A DNA stretch of 64,000 nucleotides from Ruminococcus sp. (GTDB lineage: Bacteria; Bacillota; Clostridia; Oscillospirales; Ruminococcaceae), in the NCBI GenBank assembly GCA_022768805.1, contig JALELB010000032.1, forward strand, positions 30,216 through 94,215, read 5' to 3'. Positions 8,242-16,175 of this stretch are shown here, piece by piece. A program made the translations under genes and the position numbers. Each line of letters starts with the position of its first letter. Within the stretch, counting starts at the first letter, position 1. The notes beneath the pieces were generated by a model. The model saw nothing but the letters and a program-made list of their open reading frames with translations, did not search any database and was not told where the DNA came from.

Positions 8242-9386
8242 AGCTGTATCATGCACATATTTATCCCATGGACCGTGCCCCTATCGAAAACGGCTGGGTG
8301 TCCGTGGAGAACGGAAAGATCACGGATATGGGGGAGGGGGAAATCGTCCCCGCCCCGGAAGACAGGGATCTGGCAGGGGCTATGCTGCTGCCGGGCTTTG
8401 TGGACGCCCATACCCACCTGGGCATCATCGAAAACGGCATCGGCTTTGAGGGAGACGACTGCAACGAGGCCAGCGACCCCTTTACCCCCCAGCTCCGTGC
8501 CATTGACGGCATCAACCCTATGGATCGCTGCTTTGCAGAGGCGCGCCAGCGGGGCATCACTGCGGTGCTCAGCTCCCCGGGCAGCGCCAATGCCTGCGGG
8601 GGACAGATTGCCGCCATCAAAACCGCCGGCCGCCGGGTGGATTCCATGCTGATCCGCACCGCCGGGGTGAAATTCGCTCTGGGGGAGAACCCCAAATCCG
8701 TATACAATGACCGGGACGAGACCCCGGTGACCCGGATGGCCACCGCCGCCCTGATCCGGGAGGGGCTGGCGGCTGCCCGCCGGTACCGCTCCGACCTTGC
8801 CGCCCACGAGGCGGATCCGGAAAATCTGGACGCACCGGAGTTTGACGCCAAGCACGAGGCGCTGCTGCCCCTGCTCCGGGGAGAATGCAAGGCGTTTTTC
8901 CACTGTCACCGGGCGGACGATATGTTCACCGCTCTGCGAATTGCCAGAGAGTTCGGTCTGGATCCGGTGCTGGTTCACGGCACCGAGGGGCATCTGATCG
9001 CCGACCTGCTGGCGCCGGAGAAAACCGGTGTCATCATCGGTCCCCTGCTGTGTGACCGGTGCAAGCCGGAGCTTGTCCATGCGGAGCTGAAAAACGGCGC
9101 CGAGCTGCACCGGAACGGGGTACCCATCGCCATCTGTACGGACCATCCGGAGGTGCCCCTCCAGTATCTGCCCCTGTCTGCGGCAGCAGCCGTCAAGGGA
9201 GGGCTGCCCTACGATGCCGCCCTGTATGCCATTACCCTGGGGGCGGCAAGGCTTGCGGGCATCGATGACCGGGTGGGCAGCATCACTCCCGGCAAGGACG
9301 CTGACCTGCAGTGCTACCGGGAGGATCCGCTGAATTTTCTCACGGAGCCGGAGTGGGTCATGATCGACGGGGAGGTAGTCACATGA
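8238..9386 (+). CDS. Metal-dependent amidohydrolase, imidazolonepropionase-like
   Basis: This 382-residue protein is an amidohydrolase-superfamily enzyme. GFVDAHTHLG (about residues 53-62) carries the first metal-binding His pair, FHCHRADD and HGTEGHL supply later histidines, and CTDHPEVP carries the late Asp. The C terminus SITPGKDADLQCY is the usual beta-sandwich closing segment. It resembles a subgroup annotated as imidazolonepropionase-related, but the substrate cannot be read from sequence and no histidine-degradation genes are nearby. It is coupled by 4-nt overlaps to aroK and to the next gene. Confidence 0.8.
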   Translation: MKLYHAHIYPMDRAPIENGWVSVENGKITDMGEGEIVPAPEDRDLAGAMLLPGFVDAHTHLGIIENGIGFEGDDCNEASDPFTPQLRAIDGINPMDRCFAEARQRGITAVLSSPGSANACGGQIAAIKTAGRRVDSMLIRTAGVKFALGENPKSVYNDRDETPVTRMATAALIREGLAAARRYRSDLAAHEADPENLDAPEFDAKHEALLPLLRGECKAFFHCHRADDMFTALRIAREFGLDPVLVHGTEGHLIADLLAPEKTGVIIGPLLCDRCKPELVHAELKNGAELHRNGVPIAICTDHPEVPLQYLPLSAAAAVKGGLPYDAALYAITLGAARLAGIDDRVGSITPGKDADLQCYREDPLNFLTEPEWVMIDGEVVT

Positions 9387-9727
9387 TCGCCGTGATCTTC
9401 TGGGGGCTGCTGGGGATATTTGCACTGGGCTTTACGATTGCCCTGCTGGTTCTGGTCCAGGAGGGCACGGTCATTGCCAATGACGGCATCACCGTCATAA
9501 TCCGGCTCCGGGACGGCTCCGAGCATGCTCTGCCGGTGGCCCAGGCAGACGGCTCACGGCCCTTTATCCCCATCGGCAAGCAGGTCGCCTTTATGCCGGA
9601 AGCCCTGACCCGGCGGCAGGCTACCTATATGCTAACGCCAAAGTGGAAGGTGCTGCTTTCCGGGCTGGCTATATCCCTGCTGTTTCTTATCATCAGCGTG
9701 ATGGTCTATTTCGAACGATTTATATAA
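9383..9727 (+). CDS. Small membrane protein, two transmembrane segments
   Basis: The 114-residue protein starts with an ATG overlapping the stop of the amidohydrolase. It has a transmembrane helix at about residues 3-23, a hydrophilic middle of about 65 residues, and a second helix near residues 92-110. I do not recognise the family. Coupling to aroK and the amidohydrolase shows only that it is cotranscribed. Confidence 0.75.
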   Translation: MIAVIFWGLLGIFALGFTIALLVLVQEGTVIANDGITVIIRLRDGSEHALPVAQADGSRPFIPIGKQVAFMPEALTRRQATYMLTPKWKVLLSGLAISLLFLIISVMVYFERFI

Positions 9728-9773
9728 GGCAACACCGCACAAAGCACGCCTAACGGCTCTGCACGGTGCTGCC
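9728..9773. repeat. 46-bp imperfect hairpin within the operon
   Basis: GGCAACACCG (9728-9737) and CGGTGCTGCC (9764-9773) pair over 9 of 10 positions around a 26-nt loop. It fills the gap between the membrane protein and the MNT/HEPN pair and has no T-run, so it is not an ordinary terminator. A shorter hairpin starting GGCAACGCTGCA occurs at 54861. A REP-like repeat or processing site is possible. Confidence 0.5.
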
Positions 9774-9797
9774 ATAAGCATGAAAGGAGTGCTGTCT

Positions 9798-10097
9798 ATG
9801 CATCCGGAAATTCAGGCGGTTGCAGCCGCCATCGGGGAGCTCTGTTCCCCCAAACGCATCTATCTGGTAAGCCGGAAGGAGAATACCGCCGGGGAGCTTG
9901 TCAGCTTCAAGCTGGCGCTGGTGGTCTCCGACAGGGTGGAGAGCATCTCCGAGCTGGAATGCGCCCTGTACGCCCAGGTGGACTGCGACTACCCCTTTGA
10001 CCTGGTGCTGTACCGGGAAAGCGAGTGGAACACCCTTTGCGCCGACCAGCGCACCTTTGCCTGGAAGATCGCACAGAACGGGAGCGTGCTGGGATGA
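9798..10097 (+). CDS. Degenerate minimal nucleotidyltransferase (MNT-like), partner of HEPN
   Basis: The 99-residue protein has the order of a minimal nucleotidyltransferase fold: RIYLVSRKE at the first strand, FKLALVVSD at the second, and FDLVLYRESEWN at the third, which resembles MNT proteins. The catalytic GSxxRG and DxD residues are missing. The start at 9798 is preceded by AAAGGAG. It overlaps the HEPN gene by 4 nt (ATGA), the usual antitoxin-toxin order of MNT-HEPN modules. Assignment rests on pattern and gene pairing, so the family call is moderate. Confidence 0.6.
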   Translation: MHPEIQAVAAAIGELCSPKRIYLVSRKENTAGELVSFKLALVVSDRVESISELECALYAQVDCDYPFDLVLYRESEWNTLCADQRTFAWKIAQNGSVLG

Positions 10098-10552
10098 GCC
10101 GGGGGTATCGGGACAACGACAGCAAGCGGTATTTCGACTGGCTGTATTATGCCCACATCGATCTGCTGGCGGCAAACGAGCTGATGGAGCAGCCCCTGTG
10201 CTACAACACGGTGGCATTCCACTGCCAGCAGGCCATTGAAAAGGCAATCAAGGGCTATCTGCTTTACCGGCGGCACCGACTTTACGACGGACACAACCTG
10301 CCCTGGCTGTGCAAGCAGGCCATGCAGGAGGATCCCCACTTCGGCCAGTGGCTGGATCGGGCTTCCATGCTGAACCGGTTCTACATTGAGGCCAGGTACC
10401 CGGCAGACTTCCTGCTGCGGCTGGATCAGGAAACCATTATGCGGGTATTGACGGAAACCGCGGAAATGTCCCGGTTCATCATGAAGCTGGTACACTTTGA
10501 CTTTGCAAGCTACCGCTATACGGGCACTCCCGCCCGGGAACAGGAGGAATAA
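10094..10552 (+). CDS. HEPN domain protein
   Basis: This 152-residue helical protein matches the HEPN family: AFHCQQAIEKAIKGYLLYR is the characteristic helix, followed by DGHNLPWL. Arg62 and His67 are spaced as Rx4H, the ribonuclease motif of active HEPN toxins. The gene overlaps the MNT-like gene by 4 nt and ends 2 nt before deoD. In known MNT/HEPN systems HEPN is an RNase and MNT adenylylates it. Here the MNT is degenerate, so whether this is a toxin or a domesticated pair is open. Confidence 0.75.
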   Translation: MSRGYRDNDSKRYFDWLYYAHIDLLAANELMEQPLCYNTVAFHCQQAIEKAIKGYLLYRRHRLYDGHNLPWLCKQAMQEDPHFGQWLDRASMLNRFYIEARYPADFLLRLDQETIMRVLTETAEMSRFIMKLVHFDFASYRYTGTPAREQEE

Positions 10553-10554
10553 CT

Positions 10555-11268
10555 ATGGCTACACCCCACAATCAGGCAGAACCCGGTCAGATCGCACCCC
10601 GGGTGCTGATGCCCGGCGACCCCCTGCGGGCACAGTTCATTGCGGAGCATTACCTGGAAAACCCGGTGTGCTACAACCGGGTGCGCAATATGCTGGGCTT
10701 TACGGGCACCTACAAGGGGGTTCCCGTATCCGTCCAGGGCAGCGGCATGGGGATGCCCTCCATCGGCATCTACTCCTATGAGCTGTTCCACCACTACAAC
10801 GTGCAGAAAATTATCCGGGTAGGCACCGCAGGAGGCATCTCCCCCCAGGTGCAGCTGCGGGATATTGTATTGGGGCAGGGAGCATGCACCAACAGCAGCT
10901 ATGCAAACCAGTACGGCCTCCCCGGCACCTATGCCCCCATCGGGGATTTCGCCCTGCTGGAGGCTGCCGCACAGCAGGGACGGCGGCTGGGGCTTTCCTT
11001 CCATGTGGGCAACCTGCTGTCCAGCGATACCTTCTACGACGATGCAAATTCCACCGCCCAGTGGCAGAAAATGAACGTGCTGGCTGTGGAAATGGAGGCT
11101 GCCGCTTTGTATATGAACGCCGCCCGGGCGGGAAAACAGGCGCTTTGCATCGCCACCGTGTCGGATCTGCCGCTGACCGGGGCATCCACCAGCCCCCAGG
11201 AACGGCAGGAGAGCTTTACCGCCATGATGGAGCTGGCGCTGGAAACCATCATTACCGAAGGAGCCTGA
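10555..11268 (+). CDS. deoD: Purine-nucleoside phosphorylase, DeoD type
   Basis: This 237-residue hexameric-type phosphorylase cleaves purine nucleosides with phosphate to free base and ribose 1-phosphate. VLMPGDPLRAQFIAE carries the phosphate-binding residues, QGSGMGMPSIGIYSYEL and RVGTAGG are family signatures, AVEMEAAALY binds the ribose, and SDLPLTG holds the catalytic Asp. It lies 2 nt after the HEPN gene and 3 nt before hflX. Confidence 0.96.
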   Translation: MATPHNQAEPGQIAPRVLMPGDPLRAQFIAEHYLENPVCYNRVRNMLGFTGTYKGVPVSVQGSGMGMPSIGIYSYELFHHYNVQKIIRVGTAGGISPQVQLRDIVLGQGACTNSSYANQYGLPGTYAPIGDFALLEAAAQQGRRLGLSFHVGNLLSSDTFYDDANSTAQWQKMNVLAVEMEAAALYMNAARAGKQALCIATVSDLPLTGASTSPQERQESFTAMMELALETIITEGA

Positions 11269-11271
11269 TTC

Positions 11272-12525
11272 ATGATCGAAACGGAAGCAAAACGCCCCCG
11301 GGTGCTGCTGGCTGCGGTGGATACGGGAGAGTATGACGCAGAGCAGTCCCTGGATGAGCTGGAGGAGCTGGCGGACACTGCCGGGGCGGATACTGCCGCC
11401 CGGATGATCCAGAAGCGGCCTGCCTTTGACAGCGCCACCTGCATCGGGCCGGGCCGGCTGGAGGAAATGGCCCAGCTGTGCCAGTCCGGAGAGATTGACC
11501 AGATCATCTTTGACCATGAGCTGACCGCCACCCAGATCCGGAACATCGAGGACGCCTGCGGCGTGCACACCATCGACCGGACGATGCTGATCCTGGATAT
11601 TTTCGCCCAGCGTGCCACCACCCATGAGGGGCGGCTCCAGGTGGAGCTTGCCCAGCAGCGGTACCGGCTGCCCCGGCTGGCGGGTATGGGCATCCAGCTG
11701 TCCCGGCTGGGCGGCGGTATCGGCACCAGAGGCCCCGGCGAAACCAAGCTGGAAACCGACAAGCGGCATATCCGCACCCGGATCTCCAACCTGTCGGCGG
11801 AGCTGAAGGAAATCGAAAAGCGCCGCACCTACGCCAGAAGCCGCCGGAAAAAGGACGGGGTGCTGGTGTGCGCCATTGTGGGCTATACCAACGTGGGGAA
11901 GTCCACGCTGCTGAATCTGCTGACGGACGCCGGGGTGCTGGCGGAAAACAAGCTGTTTGCCACATTGGAAACCACCTCCCGTGCAATCGAGCTGCCGGAC
12001 GGCAGAAGCCTCATGCTGGTGGATACGGTGGGACTGATCCGGCGGCTGCCCCACCACCTGGTGGAGGCCTTTAAATCCACCCTGGAGGAGGCTGCCAATG
12101 CGGACGTGATTCTGCATATCTGCGACGCCTCTGCGGAAAACTGCGAAGAACAGGCCCAGGTGACGTTGGATCTGCTGTCGGAGCTGGGCTGTGACGGGAT
12201 CCCGGTGGTTACCGTGTTCAACAAATGCGACCTGCTGCCGCCGGCACTGGCATTCGCCCCGGAGACCCGGAATGCGGTGCTGATCTCCGCCAAGGAAAAT
12301 CAGGGCATTGACCAGCTTCTGGACGCTCTGGCAAAGGCCCTGCCGGATCCGGCAAAGCGCATGCGGCTGCTGCTCCCCTTTTCCCAGGGGGGACTGCTGA
12401 ACGACATCCGCAGCAGCGGCAAGCTGTTTTCCGAGGAATACACCCCGGAGGGGGTTCTGATCGAGGCTATGGTGGATGTACGGCTGCAAAAGGCGGCGGC
12501 ACCCTATGAAACAGAAAAAGCGTGA
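11272..12525 (+). CDS. hflX: GTPase HflX
   Basis: This 417-residue ribosome-associated GTPase splits or rescues stalled ribosomes in characterised bacteria. The HflX N-terminal domain is followed by LSRLGGGIGTRGPGETKLE, a family hallmark before the G domain. GYTNVGKST is G1, DTVGLIRRLPHHLVEAF is G3 and NKCD is G4. It is the last gene of the fabD-led plus-strand run and its 3' end forms part of the following terminator. Confidence 0.95.
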   Translation: MIETEAKRPRVLLAAVDTGEYDAEQSLDELEELADTAGADTAARMIQKRPAFDSATCIGPGRLEEMAQLCQSGEIDQIIFDHELTATQIRNIEDACGVHTIDRTMLILDIFAQRATTHEGRLQVELAQQRYRLPRLAGMGIQLSRLGGGIGTRGPGETKLETDKRHIRTRISNLSAELKEIEKRRTYARSRRKKDGVLVCAIVGYTNVGKSTLLNLLTDAGVLAENKLFATLETTSRAIELPDGRSLMLVDTVGLIRRLPHHLVEAFKSTLEEAANADVILHICDASAENCEEQAQVTLDLLSELGCDGIPVVTVFNKCDLLPPALAFAPETRNAVLISAKENQGIDQLLDALAKALPDPAKRMRLLLPFSQGGLLNDIRSSGKLFSEEYTPEGVLIEAMVDVRLQKAAAPYETEKA

Positions 12526-12545
12526 TGCTTCCCGCATCACGCTTT
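12517..12545. terminator. Bidirectional terminator between hflX and the M15 gene
   Basis: An 11-bp perfect stem AAAGCGTGATG/CATCACGCTTT with a 7-nt loop. Its 5' arm lies inside the last codons of hflX. A- and T-rich flanks allow use from both sides. Confidence 0.75.
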
Positions 12546-12559
12546 CGTTTTGCCCTGTA

Positions 12560-13642
12560 TCATTCCTCCGGGGTATCTGCTGTGTCAGTAGTATCCTCCG
12601 GCTCTGTGACATTCTCCGTGGATGCTTCTGCCGGAGCATCCTTCAGCTCCACCGTGACAATGAATGCGTCCTGGTTGTTGCCGGAAATGGTATAGTCCAG
12701 ATCCGCCGGAACCGGCACGGAGGTGAAAGTATCCGTCAGATTCGCCGGCACGGTGTAAACCTCATACTGCTTGCCGTTGGCTGCACTGATCTTCAGGTGA
12801 TCCCCCTCATAGGTGTAATTGTACAGCTGCCGGATGTATTCCTCCAGGCAGAGCTTCTGCTCCGTCATGTAGGTGGCGTGGGGAATCCCCACATACCGGT
12901 AGTGACCGCTTTCCGCCCCGATGCCGGTTTCCGATTCCTTGGACTCGGGATACCGGAGGATGAACCCATACTCCGCACAGTGCTGATCCACCCAGGCATA
13001 CTCCCCGTCTCCGGTGAAATCCTCGGAATATTTGCTGTAATACAGGTTCACATTCAGCGCAAGTCCGGTCTGATGCTCGGAATAGCCCGGCTTGGATACG
13101 TTGCCGGAGGCCTTGTTCTTGTCGTACAGCTCCTTCTGCATCTCCGCCGTCCGATAACCAGTGACAACCTGGATATTATCCAGCCCGGTGGCAGCCCGGA
13201 AATCGTTCATCAGCTTGTTCCAGGCAACCACGCACCGCTTGCGCAGCTGCAGCTCGATGGAGCTGACATAATAGGCGTCGTTCTTGTTGTCGTATATGCT
13301 GACCAGCTCGTCCGTGTCCAGCCCGTCCGTATACTTCACATCGTTGTTGACCAGAATCAGATCTCCCATGTTCACATTGCTGTTGGAGATGGTTTCGCTG
13401 CCGTAAATCACGGCGTTGGGATCATTTGGGGAGGCGGTGGGGGTGGTTACCACCACCTGGCTGTCCGCTCCGCCCTGGCCTTTGATGTCTGCAAAGGAAT
13501 TGTGAATTTTCGTCAGTCCGTATGCTGCGCCCAGTACCACTACCATGCTCAGCACCAGGGTGATAAACCCCTTCGGGGACTTCCGCAGCTCCTTGGCATT
13601 TGTTCCTGTGTATGCGTCCATATTGATCTGTGGCGTTGCCAC
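12560..13642 (-). CDS. M15 (VanY-type) D-Ala-D-Ala carboxypeptidase family protein, membrane anchored, altered metal site
   Basis: The 360-residue protein has a cytoplasmic N terminus, one transmembrane helix (about 24-43), a Thr/Ser stalk and an extracellular M15 domain (about 120-265). It ends in an acidic Thr-rich tail. SEHQTGLALNVN gives the zinc ligand His190, but the second ligand Asp is replaced by Asn197. The ExxH motif is ESGH (Glu244, His247), with Gly in place of the usual Trp. It may be a weak peptidase or a non-catalytic relative acting on cell-wall peptides. It is a single gene with its own promoter. Confidence 0.8.
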   Translation of the reverse strand: MATPQINMDAYTGTNAKELRKSPKGFITLVLSMVVVLGAAYGLTKIHNSFADIKGQGGADSQVVVTTPTASPNDPNAVIYGSETISNSNVNMGDLILVNNDVKYTDGLDTDELVSIYDNKNDAYYVSSIELQLRKRCVVAWNKLMNDFRAATGLDNIQVVTGYRTAEMQKELYDKNKASGNVSKPGYSEHQTGLALNVNLYYSKYSEDFTGDGEYAWVDQHCAEYGFILRYPESKESETGIGAESGHYRYVGIPHATYMTEQKLCLEEYIRQLYNYTYEGDHLKISAANGKQYEVYTVPANLTDTFTSVPVPADLDYTISGNNQDAFIVTVELKDAPAEASTENVTEPEDTTDTADTPEE

Positions 13643-13702
13643 TTACTCCTTTCACAGCTTCACTGCCTGTTTTGCGCATATTGTACACGCATGTTATTTC
13701 TT

Positions 13703-13711
13703 ATTATACCA
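13703..13711 (-). promoter_or_regulatory. Extended -10 promoter of the M15 gene
   Basis: The minus strand reads TGGTATAAT, an extended -10, 61 bp upstream of the start codon. No good -35 is visible. Confidence 0.55.
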
Positions 13712-13811
13712 CATCCCGGGCAAAAAGGGGATAGTTTTTTGATGATTTGTATGTATTGCACAAAAATTCATAACATGTTATGTGTTTTCAGATGAAACTG
13801 TATGAAAACCA

Positions 13812-13840
13812 TTGCGTTCTGCCCATAGATATGTTACACT
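13812..13840 (+). promoter_or_regulatory. Promoter of the zinc-ribbon gene
   Basis: TTGCGT (13812-13817) and TACACT (13835-13840) with a 17-bp spacer, 56 bp before the ATG. Confidence 0.55.
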
Positions 13841-13896
13841 AAACGTGTAAAAGCACATGCGTCCGAACGCATAAGGGCGCAGATGGGGGGATTTGC

Positions 13897-14526
13897 ATGA
13901 AATGTCCGAACTGCGGAGATACCGTACCGAGAAAGAGCCGCTTTTGTGTTTGCTGCGGGCATGATCTGTCTGAACCGGCAGAGCCGAAACCTACCCAGCA
14001 GCCCCAGGTGCCGCCCTCCCCTGCCCCTAAGCCCGTCCCTCCTGCAAAGCCCCTTTCACCGGAGGATTTCTTTGCCGATCTTCGCCCGAAGCGCAAGCCG
14101 GCACAGATGAACGAGGTTACCGCCGCCCAGACCCGGGCTCTGGCGCCCATCGAGCCCAATCCGGTACACCACAACACCCGGATGGGCAGTGCCCCTGCGG
14201 CGGACGGCGCACAGCTTGCCCCCAACGCAAACCCCTTCGGCAGACACTCCACCATGCAGGGGGCGGGACATGCGGATCCGGAACAGCTCCAGGCCCATGT
14301 ACAGGCTGCCAGCCATGTACGGATGAAAGAGGCGTCCGGCTCTGACGAATTCAACAACCAGCCCGCCCGGCGGAAAGCCCAGGTCACCATGTCCGATGAG
14401 CTGCGTCCGGTGGAGCCGCTTCCGCCCCATCGGGATGAAACCGGGCGGATTGACATTTCCGGTTTCCAGCGGGGACGGCAGAACCATTCAATTTCGTTGG
14501 AAATACCAAGCCTGGAGTCAATTTAA
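13897..14526 (+). CDS. Zinc-ribbon protein with disordered Pro-rich tail
   Basis: The 209-residue protein begins MKCPNCGDTVPRKSRFCVCCG, a four-cysteine zinc ribbon. The rest is Pro/Ala/Gln-rich and predicted to be disordered, with no transmembrane helix or catalytic motif. Zinc ribbons of this kind are common N-terminal modules in Firmicutes proteins of unknown role. It is monocistronic, between the M15 gene and mscL. Confidence 0.75.
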   Translation: MKCPNCGDTVPRKSRFCVCCGHDLSEPAEPKPTQQPQVPPSPAPKPVPPAKPLSPEDFFADLRPKRKPAQMNEVTAAQTRALAPIEPNPVHHNTRMGSAPAADGAQLAPNANPFGRHSTMQGAGHADPEQLQAHVQAASHVRMKEASGSDEFNNQPARRKAQVTMSDELRPVEPLPPHRDETGRIDISGFQRGRQNHSISLEIPSLESI

Positions 14527-14573
14527 GCCGAATTTTTGTAGGATTATTTGGTGCAATCGTCAGTGGAATGTGC

Positions 14574-14579
14574 TATAAT
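14574..14579 (+). promoter_or_regulatory. Extended -10 promoter of mscL
   Basis: TGCTATAAT is an extended -10; the -35 region (GTGCAA at 17 bp) is weak. It lies 64 bp before the ATG. Confidence 0.55.
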
Positions 14580-14643
14580 GTATGTGTCGAATCCTCGGAG
14601 CTTCCGTCGATTTCAGAATAAAAAAGGAAAGAAGGACTTCACT

Positions 14644-15132
14644 ATGGCAGAAACCAACGCACCGGCACCGCAGACACCCGCGCCGCAGACACCTGCACCT
14701 GCCCCGAAGGTAAAGACTGCTGCTGACAGCGCCCGCTCCATTTTCAAAGAATTCAAGGATTTCATTTCCAGAGGCAATGTACTGGATATGGCAGTCGGCA
14801 TCATCGTCGGCGGCGCCTTCACCTCCATTGTCAGCTCCCTGGTTGATGACCTGCTGATGCCGCTGATCGGCACTGTGCTGGCCGGCATCAACTTCAAGAG
14901 CCTGGGTGTTACCATCCCCTGGGGTAATCAGCCCTATCTGAATTTCGGCAGCTTTATCCAGCAGATTATCGTCTTCCTGCTGACTGCGGCCTGCGTATTT
15001 GTTCTGGTCAAGACCGTCAACAAGATTACCCACAAGCAGAAGGCTGCACCGCCGGCACCGCCGAAGCCCACCAAGGATCAGGAGCTTCTGACGGAAATCC
15101 GGGATCTGCTCAAGGCACAGGCAGAAAAATAA
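14644..15132 (+). CDS. mscL: Large-conductance mechanosensitive channel MscL
   Basis: The 162-residue channel opens under membrane tension to release solutes during osmotic downshock. FKEFKDFISRGNVLDMAVGIIVGGAF is the MscL S1/TM1 signature and TM2 is around residues 108-128. The C-terminal helix ends in a Pro/Ala stretch and KDQELLTEIRDLL. A Pro/Ala/Thr-rich extension of about 25 residues precedes the usual N terminus. The start at 14644 follows GGAAAGAAGGA; an upstream in-frame Met is unlikely. Confidence 0.95.
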   Translation: MAETNAPAPQTPAPQTPAPAPKVKTAADSARSIFKEFKDFISRGNVLDMAVGIIVGGAFTSIVSSLVDDLLMPLIGTVLAGINFKSLGVTIPWGNQPYLNFGSFIQQIIVFLLTAACVFVLVKTVNKITHKQKAAPPAPPKPTKDQELLTEIRDLLKAQAEK

Positions 15133-15151
15133 GCATACTGCTCCTGTCAGG

Positions 15152-15185
15152 AACGTCCGCTGATACGGTTCAGCGGGCGTTTTTT
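15152..15185 (+). terminator. mscL terminator
   Basis: A 12-bp stem AACGTCCGCTGA/TCAGCGGGCGTT (one G-U pair) with a 6-nt loop, running into a T-rich tract. Confidence 0.9.
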
Positions 15186-15312
15186 GCTGCTCCTTTTCTG
15201 TATATTTCCGGACATTTCCCGGCTGTTCCAGGGGAATTTCGCCACCCATCCGGTCAAGATTACCCCAAGTAATATCCCGTTTCAACAGCCGGAATCGGAC
15301 ATACCTGCGTGG

Positions 15313-15385
15313 TTTTCCAACTTTTCAACGAAATTTTCAACACGTAGAATCGGGCTTTTCCACTCTTTCCACAGAGTTTTCCACA
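15313..15385 (+). repeat. Array of six DnaA-box-like 9-mers
   Basis: Six same-strand copies of TTTTCCACA or close variants start at 15313, 15322, 15334, 15356, 15365 and 15377. The steps are 9, 12, 22, 9 and 12, so two triads repeat with a 43-bp period. The 9-mers differ from the classical box TTATCCACA mainly at position 3. No dnaA gene is nearby. Confidence 0.6.
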
Positions 15386-15475
15386 GCCGGAGGGGAACGT
15401 TTTTATTACCTGCCGTATATGGCGGCAGCAGACAGCCCATACTGTCACCAAACAACCAGGCAGGAGGAATGTTTC

Positions 15476-15736
15476 ATGCTCAAGGGGGTCAACCGCAAGG
15501 TGGTGGAGATCCACAACCCGGAAAGCCTTTATTTTGAAAAAGCCGTCTTCTATCTGAAGCCCAATCTCACCTCGGTGCCCATGGCACTGCTTACCGCCGA
15601 GGCCCACCACTGTCTGCATCCCGCCGCTTCTGCTCCGGCAGGGCGCCGCCGCTCTCCTGGGCGCATTGTGCTGTGGCTGCTGCTGCTGGCTGCTGCTGCC
15701 GGAGCAGGGTATCTGCTGGGGGGCGCCCACGGATAA
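15476..15736 (+). CDS. Small protein with C-terminal membrane helix, unknown
   Basis: This 86-residue protein has an ATG preceded by AGGAGG. The N-terminal half (MLKGVNRKVVEIHNPES) is soluble. A basic Arg stretch (about residues 56-63) is followed by one transmembrane helix (about 64-82), so it is probably tail-anchored. The family is not recognised. It lies directly downstream of the DnaA-box-like array and ends in a terminator. Confidence 0.65.
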   Translation: MLKGVNRKVVEIHNPESLYFEKAVFYLKPNLTSVPMALLTAEAHHCLHPAASAPAGRRRSPGRIVLWLLLLAAAAGAGYLLGGAHG

Positions 15737-15754
15737 AAGGCGCCACACCTTTTT
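15735..15754. terminator. Bidirectional terminator, small membrane protein / ars operon
   Basis: AAAAGGCG/CACCTTTT with a 3-nt loop; T-runs on both strands fit termination of the plus-strand gene and of arsC on the minus strand. Confidence 0.65.
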
Positions 15755-15761
15755 CATCTGC

Positions 15762-16139
15762 TTACAATTTCCGGATATGATCTTCGATCTGCCTTATCAC
15801 TTCCACAAACACTTCATCGCTTTGTCCTGTTGGGTCAGGAAGTCCCCAGTTATCATCAAAGGCTCTGCCCATGTACGGACATCCCACATCACAGCCCATT
15901 GAGATTGCAATATCCGGCGCAGGAATTGCTTCAACGGTTTTGCTGTATTGGGTTTGCTCCATATCTATCCCGTAAAGCCGCTTCATCAGCCTGACAGCAT
16001 CCTGATTGATTTGCGGCTTCGTTTCCGTTCCGGCGGAATAAAAATCAAATTCATCCCCCCGCAGATATTTTCCGAGCGCTTCTGCAATCTGACTGCGGCA
16101 GGAATTGTGTACGCAGAGAAATGCAACCTTCTTCGCCAT
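15762..16139 (-). CDS. arsC: Arsenate reductase, low-molecular-weight phosphatase type
   Basis: The 125-residue enzyme reduces arsenate to arsenite. The N-terminal CVHNSCRS is the CX5R P-loop, and GCDVGCPYMG supplies the additional cysteines of the thioredoxin-coupled relay. WGLPDPTGQSDEVF is the conserved loop with the general-acid Asp. It is the last gene of the ars operon. The gene appears more AT-rich than its neighbours outside the cassette. Confidence 0.93.
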   Translation of the reverse strand: MAKKVAFLCVHNSCRSQIAEALGKYLRGDEFDFYSAGTETKPQINQDAVRLMKRLYGIDMEQTQYSKTVEAIPAPDIAISMGCDVGCPYMGRAFDDNWGLPDPTGQSDEVFVEVIRQIEDHIRKL

Positions 16140-16175
16140 CTTAACTCAACCTTTACTCACAGAATATGCCGCCTT

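Noticed and set aside
8238-9386. N-acetylglucosamine-6-phosphate deacetylase (NagA)
   Set aside because: The size and HTH motif fit amidohydrolases generally, but the following blocks match the imidazolonepropionase-like subgroup better and no amino-sugar genes are near.
15313-15385. Calling the DnaA-box-like array the chromosome origin
   Set aside because: No dnaA, dnaN, rpmH or AT-rich unwinding region is nearby; reported only as a candidate DnaA-binding array.
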